From Diaporthe sp. PMI_573 (taxonomy: Eukaryota; Ascomycota; Sordariomycetes; Diaporthales; Diaporthaceae), in contig JAJTUP010000098.1 in the NCBI GenBank assembly GCA_021399435.1, positions 1 to 64,000 on the forward strand: a DNA stretch of 64,000 nucleotides. Reading direction: 5' to 3'. The translations under genes and the position numbers were made by a program. The notes under the pieces are model-generated. The model was not told the origin of the DNA. It ran no database searches and saw only the letters and a list, made by a program, of their open reading frames with translations. How positions within the stretch are numbered: the first letter of the stretch is position 1; each line of letters begins with the position of its first letter. Shown here piece by piece: positions 30,690 to 40,465 of this stretch.

Positions 30690-31468
30690 ACAAGACCCTC
30701 CAACACAATGCAGACCCATAGCGATTGTCACAGCACGGAGCATGTTTCGTCAGTTCGGCAGCCGAGTCATTGTAAATGGTCGGAGAGTCCGAGACGACTA
30801 TTGGGAGACGAAGGCAAGAGAACAAGGCTTTACCGAGGCCGACCTGGCCGGAGAGAAGAGACCTGGCGCGTACAAGGCCCGGGAGGCGGTGGCGGCGGCG
30901 GAGCAAAATGCGTTCCTGCTCGGTAGTGCCCAGGGAGACGTTGTCTACAGCAACAACCCAGCAGAGTTTGGTGGTACTTCGCGTCCTCAGCTCATACAAC
31001 AAGGTCAGTTCGACGTGATCCAGTCGGGCAGGCGTTGGGCAGTAGTTAGTGCACAAGCTAATACAGTCAGAATATCCTGACACACGACGCACCGACTGCT
31101 CGGCCATTCTCAAGACTGGGCCCCGGCAGGAGATCATCGGTCCTCGTTACCAGGACCGATCTCAACCAAGCCCGATTCCTGGGATCCATGTGCAAGCTCA
31201 TCATGCCGCCGAGTGCAACCGATTGGTAAATAAACAGAGTAAGATGCGGACCGATTACACCAACGACATGTGGCGAAGGCCTCATGAGCATCCGGTATTC
31301 ACGGCCTTAAAGCAGTCCCTTAATATTGGTACCGCTACCGCAAATACTCCAATGTCCCATGCATGCCACGCAGTCGCCTGACAGGATATCAGAAGGGATG
31401 TCACAGCAGCAATCCGGGCTTATCCCAATCCAGAGTTCTCAACCAATCATGACTGCGCCGCCCTTCTC
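30690..31468 (+). pseudogene. RSC7: RSC7-like chromatin-remodelling subunit, 5' part of a split pseudogene
   Basis: Residues encoded at ~30744-31060 contain F-G-S-R-V-I-V-N-G-R-R-V-R-D-D-Y-W, then G-F-T-E-x-D-L-A-G-E-K-R-P-G and V-V-Y-S-N-N-P-A-E-F. These are the conserved core of the fungal RSC7/Swp82 family, subunits of nuclear RSC/SWI-SNF remodelling complexes. A second frame (31150-31380) continues with a W-R-R-P-H-E-H-P-V block, and a third (31384-31468) is Gln/Pro-rich. The N-terminal half of the family is missing and the segments are in different frames (introns or indels). It therefore looks like a duplicated, decayed paralogue. The sequence ends abruptly at the helicase element and resumes at 34801. 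Confidence 0.6.
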
Positions 31469-31532
31469 AACTGGGGAGCAGCCGTCAAGCCGGCTTGCTA
31501 GGAGGGCCTCCCGTTAGAAAGGAAAAGAGAGA
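31469..31532 (+). repeat. Left terminal repeat of the helicase element
   Basis: 63 of 64 bases are identical to 7569-7632. It includes the palindrome CAAGCCGGCTTG and a 16-base motif inverted at the right end. Confidence 0.65.
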
Positions 31533-31841
31533 GCTGGCGCTCCGCATCAGGACGTCTTCAGGCAGAGAAGGTCATGCGTCCGTGCGGAAAAACCATGCGT
31601 CTACGGCTGTTCTCAGCTGGGGCATGGGTTATTGGTGTTGTATGCAGTTGACAGGTTGGAACAGCTGGTTGAAATTCGCGAGCCACTAACAGGGTCACAG
31701 CGCACGCATCCTGAGTACTCGTTATGTTCAATCAATCTTCAAAACGGACCTCGATAGTACAGGCTCGTGCGAAAGGCTAAAAGTGGTAAATTACATCGTA
31801 TCAAAGCTTAGCTATCATCAGCTGATACTTGGGCAGGGATC

Positions 31842-32588
31842 ATGGGGTGGAGAGGTCGCAACGTCTCTTCAAATACGGATCCGTACTCCCCACTACGTCA
31901 TTTGCGGCGCAAGAAGTGTTTCCACATTCTACCCCAGATTGTGAACAGTATCAACGCCAAGATGACAACAACACGCGTTCGGTTTGATTTCCTCTGCTAT
32001 CGTGTACGCATCAAGTTCGATGTGTCCTACGATATACCTAATCGCATCATCAGGGCAGGAGACGATTCAGACCAGGCGAGACCCGAGGAAAGGCAGCTGT
32101 GGGACGCGGCGATGAATAGCATTATGGAGCAGAGCGAGACGACTTGCCTCCGGCGTGCCAGTCCGGCCTCGTGTGCGTGTGGGTTACCGGCAACGGCCAC
32201 TGAATATTTACCACCGATGCCGTTCCTTGATGCTCCAGAACCTCACGCTGTGGTCGTCGTGGATCCGTTCTGCGGGGACCTGAAATGTCGGACGCGGACC
32301 CGCCAGCGCATGCTGCAAGTAATGTCGAGGAGGCGCTCTCTAGATGGTGGCCTTAGTGGCGCGGACCCAGGACTCTTCGCAGAGCTGATGTCCTGTAGAG
32401 TATGCAAGAAAAGGGAAGGGCTGAGGGAATGCGGGGGCTGTCACATCGCGGGGTATTGTGGGCAAGAGCACCAAGAGGAGGACTGGCCAAACCACAAGGC
32501 AGAGTGTACGCCGTGGCCGACGCCGACATTCGATTCAAGGTGCCCTCTGGACGAGGCGGACGACGACACAGGCGCTGGAGAGAGCTAG
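31842..32588 (+). CDS. MYND-type zinc-finger protein of the helicase element
   Basis: A 248-codon frame. C-terminal residues 185-222 form a MYND finger: C185-x2-C188, C197-x2-C200, C206, then H210 where MYND fingers normally have Cys, and H218-x3-C222. MYND fingers mediate protein-protein contacts. The N-terminal 180 residues contain a basic start and a G-L-P region that I do not recognise. The stop at 32588 lies ~90 bp before the helicase frame opens one frame over, so the two could be a single polyprotein broken by a frameshift or two adjacent genes. I know of no established family with this combination. Confidence 0.55.
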   Translation: MGWRGRNVSSNTDPYSPLRHLRRKKCFHILPQIVNSINAKMTTTRVRFDFLCYRVRIKFDVSYDIPNRIIRAGDDSDQARPEERQLWDAAMNSIMEQSETTCLRRASPASCACGLPATATEYLPPMPFLDAPEPHAVVVVDPFCGDLKCRTRTRQRMLQVMSRRRSLDGGLSGADPGLFAELMSCRVCKKREGLRECGGCHIAGYCGQEHQEEDWPNHKAECTPWPTPTFDSRCPLDEADDDTGAGES

Positions 32589-32679
32589 CTTCTCAGACCC
32601 CGAGCCGGACCCGTGTGGTGCGGATACACGGTCCGCACGCCAATCAACAGCAAACGCACTGACGAAGCCCGAGATCGGC

Positions 32680-34649
32680 ATGGTACGAGCGGCACAGCTG
32701 CGTCTCCACAAAGCAAGGGTGCTAGTCATCGAAGGAGATGATGAAGCCGGCGAAGGCCCGAACGGCGACGAGGCTGGCTTCGGTTCCGGCGATGAGCAGC
32801 ATTTGTTCCCACCCATCCCGGCGTCCAACCCAACCCCCACTTCAGCCCATACTTGGGTAGATATAGCATCCGGGAGTAGCTTCTTCCAGGTCGGGAAGAC
32901 GATAGGCAACCATAGAACGCTGAACCGCATGCAGAAGATTGCCCTCGGCCTGATCTGCGAGGCGATGGACAGAGCGGAGGAAGCATCAGACAGAGCTGCT
33001 GAGGGCAACGGAGGACACACGATATTGGGGCGGCCGCCTCAACATCTCCAATACATAGGCGGCAGCGGCGGCACGGGGAAGACTTGGCTCATCGAGACAC
33101 TGAAAGATGTATGCGCGGCGAAGGGAGCGTCGAAGCGCATCATCATCACAGCTACGTCCGGGACGGCAGCAGCAGGGATCGGTGGCAACACCATCCACTC
33201 CGCGCTAGGGCTAACCTTCAAGGACCAAGACGGAGCCGAGATGGAAAGCCTACCATCAGCGAACCTGGAGAGGCGCCGGCAGCGTTGGAGAAGGCGTGAC
33301 GTGCTTGTGGTCGACGAGGTGAGCATGCTGGGCCTTAAGACGCTCTACGAGGTAGACCACAAACTGCGGGCGCTGCGCGGCTTCCCGGACAGGCCGTTCG
33401 GCGGGATACCGGTGGTGGTCTTCACGGGCGACTTCCTTCAGTTCGGGCCAGTGCTGCAGAAGGGCCTGCTGAGCCAGCTCGACTACGGCGACAGCGGCAA
33501 GGCGCCACGGAACCTCTCGGATCGTGCAACGCAATACCGATGGCAGCAGATCCAGGCCAAGACGACATGGGAACTGTTTACTAGCGTGGTGATCTTAGAG
33601 GAGCAGAAGAGGGCGGAGGGCGACGAGGAACTGATCGGGCTCCTAGAACGCATCCGGACAGGCCGACAGACGGCGGCCGACCTCGACAAGCTAAACTCGC
33701 GATACCACCCTGACGAGAAGCTCGACTTCACGGGAGGCAGGCGCGCCATTATCCCGCTCAACCGACACAGGTGGGACCTCAAGCTCTGTGCAGCCCTAGC
33801 CTTCGGCGAGGGGCACGACAGGAAGGTGTCCCTGTTCATGTCCGATCACCAGTGGAAGACCCGCGTGCCCCACCGAGGAAGAGATGGAGGCGGTAGTGCT
33901 GCTAGGGGATGACGCGCAGCTCCCGATCCCGGGCATCCTTCCCTACGTCGATGGTATGCCGGTCATCGTCAATCAGAACAAGTACCTAGGACTTAGAGTG
34001 GTCAATGGAGCGGAGTTCACGGCCGCCGGCGTCGTCGCAAACGAAGAGGTAGAAGAACAGGTGATCAACGACCGGCTGTCCATCTTCCTCGGGCCACGAA
34101 GAGGTAGAAGAACAGGTGATCAACGACCGGCTGTCCATCTTCCTCGGGCCACCCAACGGCATCCTTCTCCAATCGCAGGACACGGAGGGGCTCGCGTTTC
34201 CGCACATACCGCCGGGCACCCTCATGCTAGGGACAGAGACTGTGCAGCTAGACAAAGAAAAGCACGGCAAGCGCGTCTGTCCGCGACTCGCAGCCAAGCG
34301 GGAGTTTAAGATGGGGCTAGCGCGCACGGGACTGCCATGCGCGCCGGGATTTGCGCTCACCGACTATAAGGCGCAGAGCAGGACTATAGAGAAGGTCCTG
34401 CTCGGGCTGTACGGGAGGAAAGAGACGAAGGGCGGTCAGAGCACGGAGAAGTGTGACGTGCTTAGCCTGTACGTGCAATTATCACGATGCAAGCGGTTGC
34501 GGGACATACGGCTTATACAGCCAATACAAAGGGAGCACTTCGAACAGGCACGGATGCATCCGGAGCTCATAGAAGGGGTCAATCGATTAAAAGAGCTAGC
34601 AAGACAGACGGTCGAGCGGTTTGAGGCCAGGCATGGGAAGCAAGGCTAG
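32680..34649 (+). pseudogene. Pif1-family DNA helicase, frameshifted
   Basis: A superfamily 1B (Pif1-like) 5'-3' helicase. Motif I/Walker A is G-G-S-G-G-T-G-K-T (~33061-33087); motif Ia is T-A-T-S-G-T-A-A; motif II is V-L-V-V-D-E-V-S-M (~33301); motif III is F-T-G-D-F-L-Q-F. In other frames, motif V is A-L-T-D-Y-K-A-Q-S (~34350) and motif VI is L-S-R-C-K-R-L (~34480). The first frame closes at 33912. One base shift at ~33865 leads into the second frame, and a 55-bp tandem duplication (34041-34150) shifts it again. All helicase motifs survive otherwise, so inactivation is recent. High GC and bias unlike the flanks mark it as part of the inserted element. Confidence 0.8.
34041..34150 (+). repeat. 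Perfect 55-bp tandem duplication in the helicase gene
   Basis: Units 34041-34095 and 34096-34150 are identical. Because 55 is not a multiple of three, the duplication by itself moves the reading frame. Counting it as a single copy puts the sequences on either side in the same frame. Confidence 0.92.
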
Positions 34650-34800
34650 GAGGACGGCTTCGTCACGCAGACCAGAAAAAAAAGAGGGCCAAAATGCGGA
34701 ACGGACCAATCAGAAGACATTTTATTAGCCAATCAGAAGGCGGGGGATCCAGGGTGTCGGGGGTCGGGCGCGAATAAGAAAGACCTTCCTAACGGAAGGC

Positions 34801-35220
34801 ACACCGATTCAGGCCCAAAACCCCAGTCAGTCGTCAACGGTGAGCTATGTGGCTCGAGTTCCAAGTCAGCCACAATCAAAGCCAAGGATCTTCTCTTCAG
34901 GATTTACCGCCAGGATGCCGCAGAGGTGGCCACCGACACCGCAGGCATTCCAGAACGTGTACACCCATAATCAGCAGGCGCAGCAGTCGCTGCACCCGCC
35001 ACAAAGCCCGATGCCAAAAATGAGACACTCAACAATAGCTGACTCGGCTCAGCAAGGCGATATGCCCTACTTCGGCATGCCGGGAATGCCCCAAGGCTAC
35101 CCTGCTCCATCGCTGTGCGACCGTCTAACGCAGCGTCAATACATGCATCAAGGCTCGACTCCCTCACCGGCTATCACACAGGTATTGTCAGGCGAGCAGC
35201 AGCAGCAGAAGCCACAGTAG
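34801..35220 (+). pseudogene. RSC7: RSC7-like pseudogene, 3' part
   Basis: A Gln/Pro/Met-rich frame is open from the right edge of the helicase element to a TAG at 35220, ending in a poly-Gln tract. Its composition continues that of the Gln/Pro-rich segment before the element (31384-31468), and Gln-rich C-termini are usual in fungal RSC7-like proteins. It has no start codon of its own. Assignment rests on context and composition, not on a conserved motif. Confidence 0.4.
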
Positions 35221-35955
35221 TGGTGGCCACAGCAATCTCAGTAGTGGAAAAGAATTTTTGAGTATCCTCTCAGGACGGGCATTCGAATATTCGTGCTTCC
35301 TGTTGTCGTCCTCGTCCTGCCTACCTTTCAAATGCCGCAGCGGCAGAGGAAATTTGGGGCAGACTCTTTCTGTCTTCGGGATCATTCCAGAAATCTGCAC
35401 GTCCGCACCACCGACACCAGTCCTGATCTCAAACGAAGCTACGCTTGGGGTGTTTGACAGAGATGCGCATTCGACAATAACCTTTCACGGACGACTACTT
35501 GCATGCGCCAATCCCTGAGGACCTCGTGGCCGGCTCCTGCGTTTACGATTAGTTTGCATTTGGACTCGGGATGGCTAAATCTTGCGCAGGTGTCTGTGGT
35601 GTACTGATTGTGCTGCCCTTCTGTAGGGTGGTCAGACTTGTGTGTAGGCAGTGCACCTTATTTTCTTTCAGTTGTTGGACGGACACCTTTCTGTTTTCCT
35701 TATTTCTTTTTGGGGCTTGGGACTCAGATATCCTTTGGTGGGGGGGGGGGTGTAGCCTAGTTTCTTCATTTGCTCGAAGTAAATTGAAGGTATGTTAATG
35801 CTAGATTGAATTTGAAAATCTAGGACCGCGCAACAGTTTAACCAACCTGAAATTATTTTGAAAACTGATATTGAGAACGTGTACTAAGGTAACGAGATGT
35901 AAATATGCATCCGTGAAACGCAGAGCTTAGCGAGTTTATTTAAGGTATTTTAACC
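35221..35955. other. No supportable gene; poly-G tract
   Basis: Includes a G10 run at ~35740-35750 and AT-rich DNA up to the solo LTR. A likely 3' region of the RSC7-like relic. Confidence 0.4.
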
Positions 35956-36252
35956 TGTCGAGAGGTCAGGGGAAGATGCTGTGCAAAGATTGCTTGAGGG
36001 CAGATCAGGATCTGAACATTCCGTGCTATGTTACGATTGATACCTAACTACATTGTGATTCCAGTGCGTCTAGCCACCCATCTTATAACCTGACCTGCCA
36101 ATCCCTCATGGATCTCGATGCACGCTGGCCTGAGCGAGGCTCAGCCCTGACTTGGGCGCCGTATGGGCCTGAGCGGTGCTGCGGTGCCTTTCGCCGATAC
36201 TACGGTGCCCCTCACCGGGCCTCCGACGGGCCCGAAGTGCTGCCTTCCAACA
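35956..36252 (+). mobile_element. Solo LTR, copy C, with 5-bp target duplication
   Basis: A 297-bp LTR, almost identical to copy B (16875-17171). It begins TGTCGAGAGG, ends CCTTCCAACA, and is flanked by TAACC at 35951-35955 and 36253-36257. Near-identity of the copies implies recent activity of a family whose internal region is absent from this window. Confidence 0.95.
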
Positions 36253-36358
36253 TAACCTATCACCATCGAAAGGCCCACTAATGTTGTAGAGTAATAGCTT
36301 TGCATCACGGAATTCAGATTACAGCTTCCACATCTCAATTCTGAAACCACTTACTTTT

Positions 36359-36625
36359 TCAGTCATTGGCAAGTGCAAATCCTGGTGACCGTCTGTTGTA
36401 CCATGGAAGGATTTTATCCTGCACGTCGATGGCGTAAAAACAATAGCTTATTCTTATGTTTCTTACCTGAATTTCGGCGGTAATTCGGGACGAACTTCTT
36501 CCCGTCAGCAGGACGGTCAGCACCCGGAAGGTCTGCAAAAAGAGGCCATAGACGACCATCGGGAAGTCCCAGGATAATGGTCCACACTCACACCAGAAGC
36601 TCTCGATTCTGGTCTCCAGGTGCAA
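36359..36625 (-). pseudogene. Fragment of an unidentified spliced gene
   Basis: The minus-strand frame has a hydrophobic segment (V-V-Y-G-L-F-L-Q-T-F) and a convincing 48-bp intron (36466-36419, GTAAGA ... GTGCAG) that joins to a short downstream exon ending at 36359. The 5' part is not identifiable. Downstream sequence ends ~100 bp short of the solo LTR. No family is recognised. Confidence 0.3.
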
Positions 36626-37605
36626 CCGAAGGTCTAACCCACAGGTAGGAAGCCTAGAAATAGCCTGCTTTAATTGAATCTATGCACATCCCTGTCGGGA
36701 TTGTGGCAGGACATCATGCCTTCCATACATCCAGAGGACAACACACTAGAAAGTAACCTCAGTTCTACTACTTATCTCCAATCCAGCAAGAGCTAGGAGT
36801 CACTAGCGTAACCGTGGTTCATGCGAGTGTTTATGTGCATGCGGCACGGCAGCCAACCATGTACAAAACAGCGTGTGTATGCGGCCTCCTGGCCTCCGTG
36901 GCACATTAGAATTGCCCAGCTGAGTTTCTTGTAGATTGCAGACCAGAATACGGACCGGCGCGCGGAAAAGGCAGTACTGACCTCAGCATTAAGGCGTCCA
37001 CTGTCCGGACGCAGGCGTGTGGTTGAATGGGAGCTCTGTGTTTTGGTAGTGGCAGGCAGGCATCAACGCAACGAGGACGAACATGATAACAAAAGTGCAT
37101 TTCCTTGGTCTGCAGACCTCTACACCGCCTCGAGGGGCAGTTGTTGCCTGCCATTCTTCCCTTTTGTGGACAAGAGTGCTCACCGATGCACTGCTGCAGA
37201 TTGTCCTCGAGGACATTTCCGATCACTGAGTCACTGTGGAGTGCAGATGCGCCTTGAAGAAGTCTCCCCATAGGCACTGCCACCTTGCCAGACCATGATG
37301 AGGCTCTGCTGGCGTGCAAGTCAAAAAGGGCCCATCTTACCCGTCTCTCCCAGTTAGGATCTCTCCCTGGTAGGATCTGTCGACAATCCAACAAGTCTTC
37401 TGTCAACAAGAAACCACTACCTCTTTACCTGACCATCCACCACCCGCCGATTCCATACCTGCAACATTGGCAACCTACACACAAGTGGTTCGCCAGTCTC
37501 CTCACGGACGGACACTTCCCGCGCACCCTCGCACCCGAGTGGCCCTCCGTCGGCCAGACCATCCAAAATCTATCTTGCCATCGGAACAATCACCAAGAAC
37601 GATAA
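36626..37605. other. Intergenic, promoter-like 3' half
   Basis: No supported gene. The last ~200 bp (37400-37600) are CT/CA-rich and precede the 37606 gene, fitting a fungal promoter and 5' UTR. Confidence 0.4.
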
Positions 37606-37947
37606 ATGGCCTATCGCGACGAGCCTGCGACAACTCGGGTTTACTATGAAAACGAGTATCATTTGAGCCGCTCTGCCACCCCACGCGGGGGTGACAAGCA
37701 GTATCGCTCTCGGCGCGACGAACCGCGAGGTTATAACGACGACGACGAGTACTATAGAAGGGAGGAGCGCAGACGCTATGAGCTGGCACATCCGCCCAAA
37801 CAAGAGCCTCCGCCCCGGCGAGAGGAGAAGTCATCATTCTTGGACATTTCGAGCCTAGACACTAGGAATGTAAATAAAGGCCTAGCTGTGGTATGCGCTG
37901 TGGGGGCAATTTTCCTTGCACGTAGGTCTCGAACCAGGCCTAAGTAA
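37606..37947 (+). CDS. Small Arg/Tyr-rich protein with C-terminal membrane segment
   Basis: A 113-residue intronless gene with an ATG in good context (GATAAATGGCC). Residues 1-75 are dominated by Arg, Tyr, Glu and Asp (Y-Y-R-R-E-E-R-R-R-Y). Residues 79-88 form a short L-D-I-S-S-L-D motif, and residues ~92-106 form a short hydrophobic segment (G-L-A-V-V-C-A-V-G-A-I-F-L-A), closed by basic residues. This suggests a tail-anchored membrane protein with a cytosolic, highly charged domain. Arg/Tyr-rich tail-anchored proteins of this sort are common in Pezizomycotina, but I cannot name the family. It is intact and probably an ordinary host gene. Confidence 0.6.
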   Translation: MAYRDEPATTRVYYENEYHLSRSATPRGGDKQYRSRRDEPRGYNDDDEYYRREERRRYELAHPPKQEPPPRREEKSSFLDISSLDTRNVNKGLAVVCAVGAIFLARRSRTRPK

Positions 37948-39027
37948 TAGCGGTGGTCACCACCATTGTCACGTCTCACCGCAGCCTTATGAGATAGTTT
38001 GGCGCATATGTTGTCTTGCAGTCCGGTGGTGGGGACCAGAGTAGGAGGAGGAGAGGCGCCCAGTTCGGCGATTGAACTTAAGTTTGCATTTGCGAGGAGT
38101 AGCAGGGACACGGATGGATACAGTCACCATAGATATAATTTCCTTTGTTTCATGTGATAGTATTTACTCGGCAACAATCATCATACCCATTCATTCCTCG
38201 TCTTCTTCAACATTGCTGGCCGCTACAGGCCTATGGCTGAGGCCATCTCAGTCTTTGCCTACTCAGTCTTTCCCCACTCAGTGAAGAAGCCCATAGCACT
38301 ATCCGCCTCCCAGAATAAACCAAGCGTCATTGTTGAACGACTACTTAAATAGAATTACTAAGGAATGCAAAAATTTCTAATTCTAAAAGTCGGAACAAAG
38401 GATCTTTAATTTGAATTTTAGTCAACCAAGTTAGTCTTGTTTGCTCAACAACGCTGAGCTGCAAGTCTGTCTCACAGTTCCCAAATCTAAATTCACTCAA
38501 ACTTCCTCTTGCAACGAGGGAAGGAACAAAGTCGCTGGGAGGGAGTTCCTCAGGTTGTGTGGCACATACGGGGCGTACGGCAGCTGGGCATTCGAAAACA
38601 CCAAAAACCCCGTGGGTCACGACCTTTTGGGCGACGAATTCAAGCGGTTGGTGAGGGCTGCTGCTGTACGCTTTGGGTAGTTGGAGTCCTCAGCCCTGCG
38701 GGTTAGTGGTTACCATACCGGTAGTTGTCAGATTATCACCCTTTTAGGTATGTGGGACGTGTAATTATGGTCCAATTGATGGGGTGGTAACTGGGTGTAT
38801 TGTGATGATGATGTCTTGTCTTGGTTCCTTTTTTGTCATGATTCAACCATTGATGCCTCAGGCACCCAACCCAAAGCACCCGTCACATCTGACAATAGTA
38901 ATTAGTTGACGGACCAGGGACCCTGGCACCTTGGCGAACAAGACTTTTTACAGCGACCTCCGTAAGAGGTAAGGAGAATTGTCCAATTGAGCCCGATTGG
39001 AGCCTGCGACCAAGCCTTTCGGTCACT
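37948..39027. other. No firm gene
   Basis: Short frames at 38345-38706 lack domains. The 150 bp before the ankyrin fragment contain stops in its frame. Confidence 0.4.
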
Positions 39028-39957
39028 TCATTGGTTAGAGGGGCTGACCTCACTGTCCCGACCAGTGACGGATGGACACCATTGAATGCTGCCTCAGATA
39101 GTGGCCACATTGAGGTGGTCAGGCTGTTGCTTGAGAGAGGGGCTGACCTCGCTATCCCGGATAGTGACGGATGGACACCACTGAATTCAGCGTCATCAAA
39201 TGGCCACATTGAGGTGGTCAAGCTGTTGCTTGAGAGAGGGGCTGACCTTGCTGTCCCGAACAAGAACGGATGGACACCACTGAATTCAGCGTCATTGAAT
39301 GGCCACATTGAGGTGGTCAGGCTGTTGCTTGAGAGAGGGGCTGACCTCGCTGCCCCAAACACTATTGGAGTAACACCTAATGCTGCCTCATTTAGTGGCC
39401 ACATTGAAGTGGTCAGGCTGTTGCTTGAGAGAGGGGCTGACCTTGCTGTCCCGAACAAGAACGGATGGACACCACTGAATTTAGCATCATCGAATGGCCA
39501 CATTGAGGTGGTCAGGCTGTTGCTTGAGAGAGGGGCTGACCTCGCTGTCCAGGATTTGTACGGATCTACCCCCTTGTCGCTAATTGCCCGCTTTGGTCGA
39601 GAGACCATGATGACACAAGTTATGTCACTACCCAACATTGATCCCTCTTTAGAGGATTATTTTGGTCGCTCACCACTATGGTGGGCCCAAAAGCAGGGAT
39701 TCGCCTCGATTTCACAGCGCCTGCTGGAGTCGGCAAAAGATATAGGCTCAAGCATGGCTGCAACCAGTTTGCCGACTGGCAATCCTGTCTTGTTCAATTC
39801 AACGGGCCCGTACTGTGATGTGTGTTTTGCCGAGAGGGGGCAAGTTTACTACCACTGTTCAGTCTGTTCAAAAGGTGATTTTGATGTTTGTTCAGATTGC
39901 CAGAGGATCGGAGCTCGCTGCTTGGTTGAATCTCATATATTACAAACTTATGGATAG
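39028..39957 (+). pseudogene. Ankyrin-repeat plus ZZ-finger C-terminal fragment (NLR-like tail)
   Basis: About 308 codons with no in-frame ATG until past residue 190, so the 5' part of the gene is missing. Residues 1-165 are five near-identical 33-residue ankyrin repeats (G-A-D-L-A-V-P ... G-W-T-P-L-N ... G-H-I-E-V-V-R-L-L-L-E-R), and one has a one-residue deletion. A degenerate repeat follows, and residues ~262-305 are a ZZ-type zinc finger (C-D-V-C, C-S-V-C, C-S-D-C). Ankyrin-ZZ tails occur on fungal STAND/NLR-like NACHT proteins, where repeats serve in recognition, and on stand-alone ankyrin proteins. The near-identity of DNA between repeats indicates recent repeat exchange. It is possibly a silent repeat donor or a relic. 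Confidence 0.7.
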
Positions 39958-40048
39958 GAGACCATTGTTTAGAACTCTTTTTTATGTAGTTTATGAATGC
40001 ATGATTAGAAAATTACTATCATGCCGGCCATCGGCGGTTGGTGTGCTT

Positions 40049-40336
40049 CTAAAGCAGATCGGAGGGAAGAGTGTCCAATAGCCACATGTGCCTAGTTTTC
40101 CTCTTCTCCTTCCTTGCAGCTAATAGCCACTCGGGGGTGTGGATGGGAATCTGGATCTGGCCAGTCCAGTTCTGATATCGGAAAACTTGATCATCCATAT
40201 CCAGAGTCTCGGCTGCAACTATCTTGCCAATAGCAACCATTGTGAGCGGGAGACCCCATGGCGACGGCGGGCTTGACTCGGACTGTGGCCAGTAGGTAGA
40301 GAGCTCCTGCTTCTGGTTTGTGTCTGTGGCGGCCAT
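40049..40336 (-). CDS. Uncharacterised small protein (95 aa), tentative
   Basis: A frame from an ATG in strong context (GCCATGGCC) to 40049. The product has an acidic middle (D-M-D-D) and a basic C-terminal stretch (R-K-E-K-R-K-T-R). No domain is recognised. It may be a first exon. Confidence 0.3.
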   Translation of the reverse strand: MAATDTNQKQELSTYWPQSESSPPSPWGLPLTMVAIGKIVAAETLDMDDQVFRYQNWTGQIQIPIHTPEWLLAARKEKRKTRHMWLLDTLPSDLL

Positions 40337-40465
40337 GGCAAATGGAAAGGTTTGATAGTAAGACTTGTTGTAGAAGTTAGGAAAGAGAATGAGAGGAAAA
40401 GCACCGGGTGAGAAGGGTTGAGGGAGGAACGAAGACCCTGAAACAGGTCGGTCTAAGAATAACAC

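Larger units (their letters stand above)
31469..34800 (+). mobile_element. Putative MYND + Pif1-helicase mobile element (~3.3 kb)
   Basis: The left end shares 64 bp with a second genomic copy (7569-7632), and the similarity starts at the same base in both. The right end carries the hairpin CCTTCC-TAAC-GGAAGG (34784-34799), whose reverse complement recurs just inside the left end (31507-31522). The interior encodes a MYND-finger frame and a Pif1-type helicase and is distinctly GC-rich. Flanking sequence on both sides is one RSC7-like gene, which reads plausibly across the junction. A helicase plus a 3'-terminal hairpin suggest a Helitron relative, but no Rep/HUH nuclease is seen and the ends lack the textbook TC...CTRR. 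The exact boundaries are good to a few bases only. Confidence 0.5.

Noticed and set aside
32458..32680. N-terminal 70 codons of the helicase frame as coding
   Set aside because: They overlap the MYND finger in another frame and are Arg-rich antiphase shadow; protein-like helicase sequence begins only at ~32680.
38883..39638. Minus-strand 251-codon frame over the ankyrin repeats
   Set aside because: Antisense shadow produced by the near-identical repeats; the plus strand has clear ankyrin and ZZ motifs.
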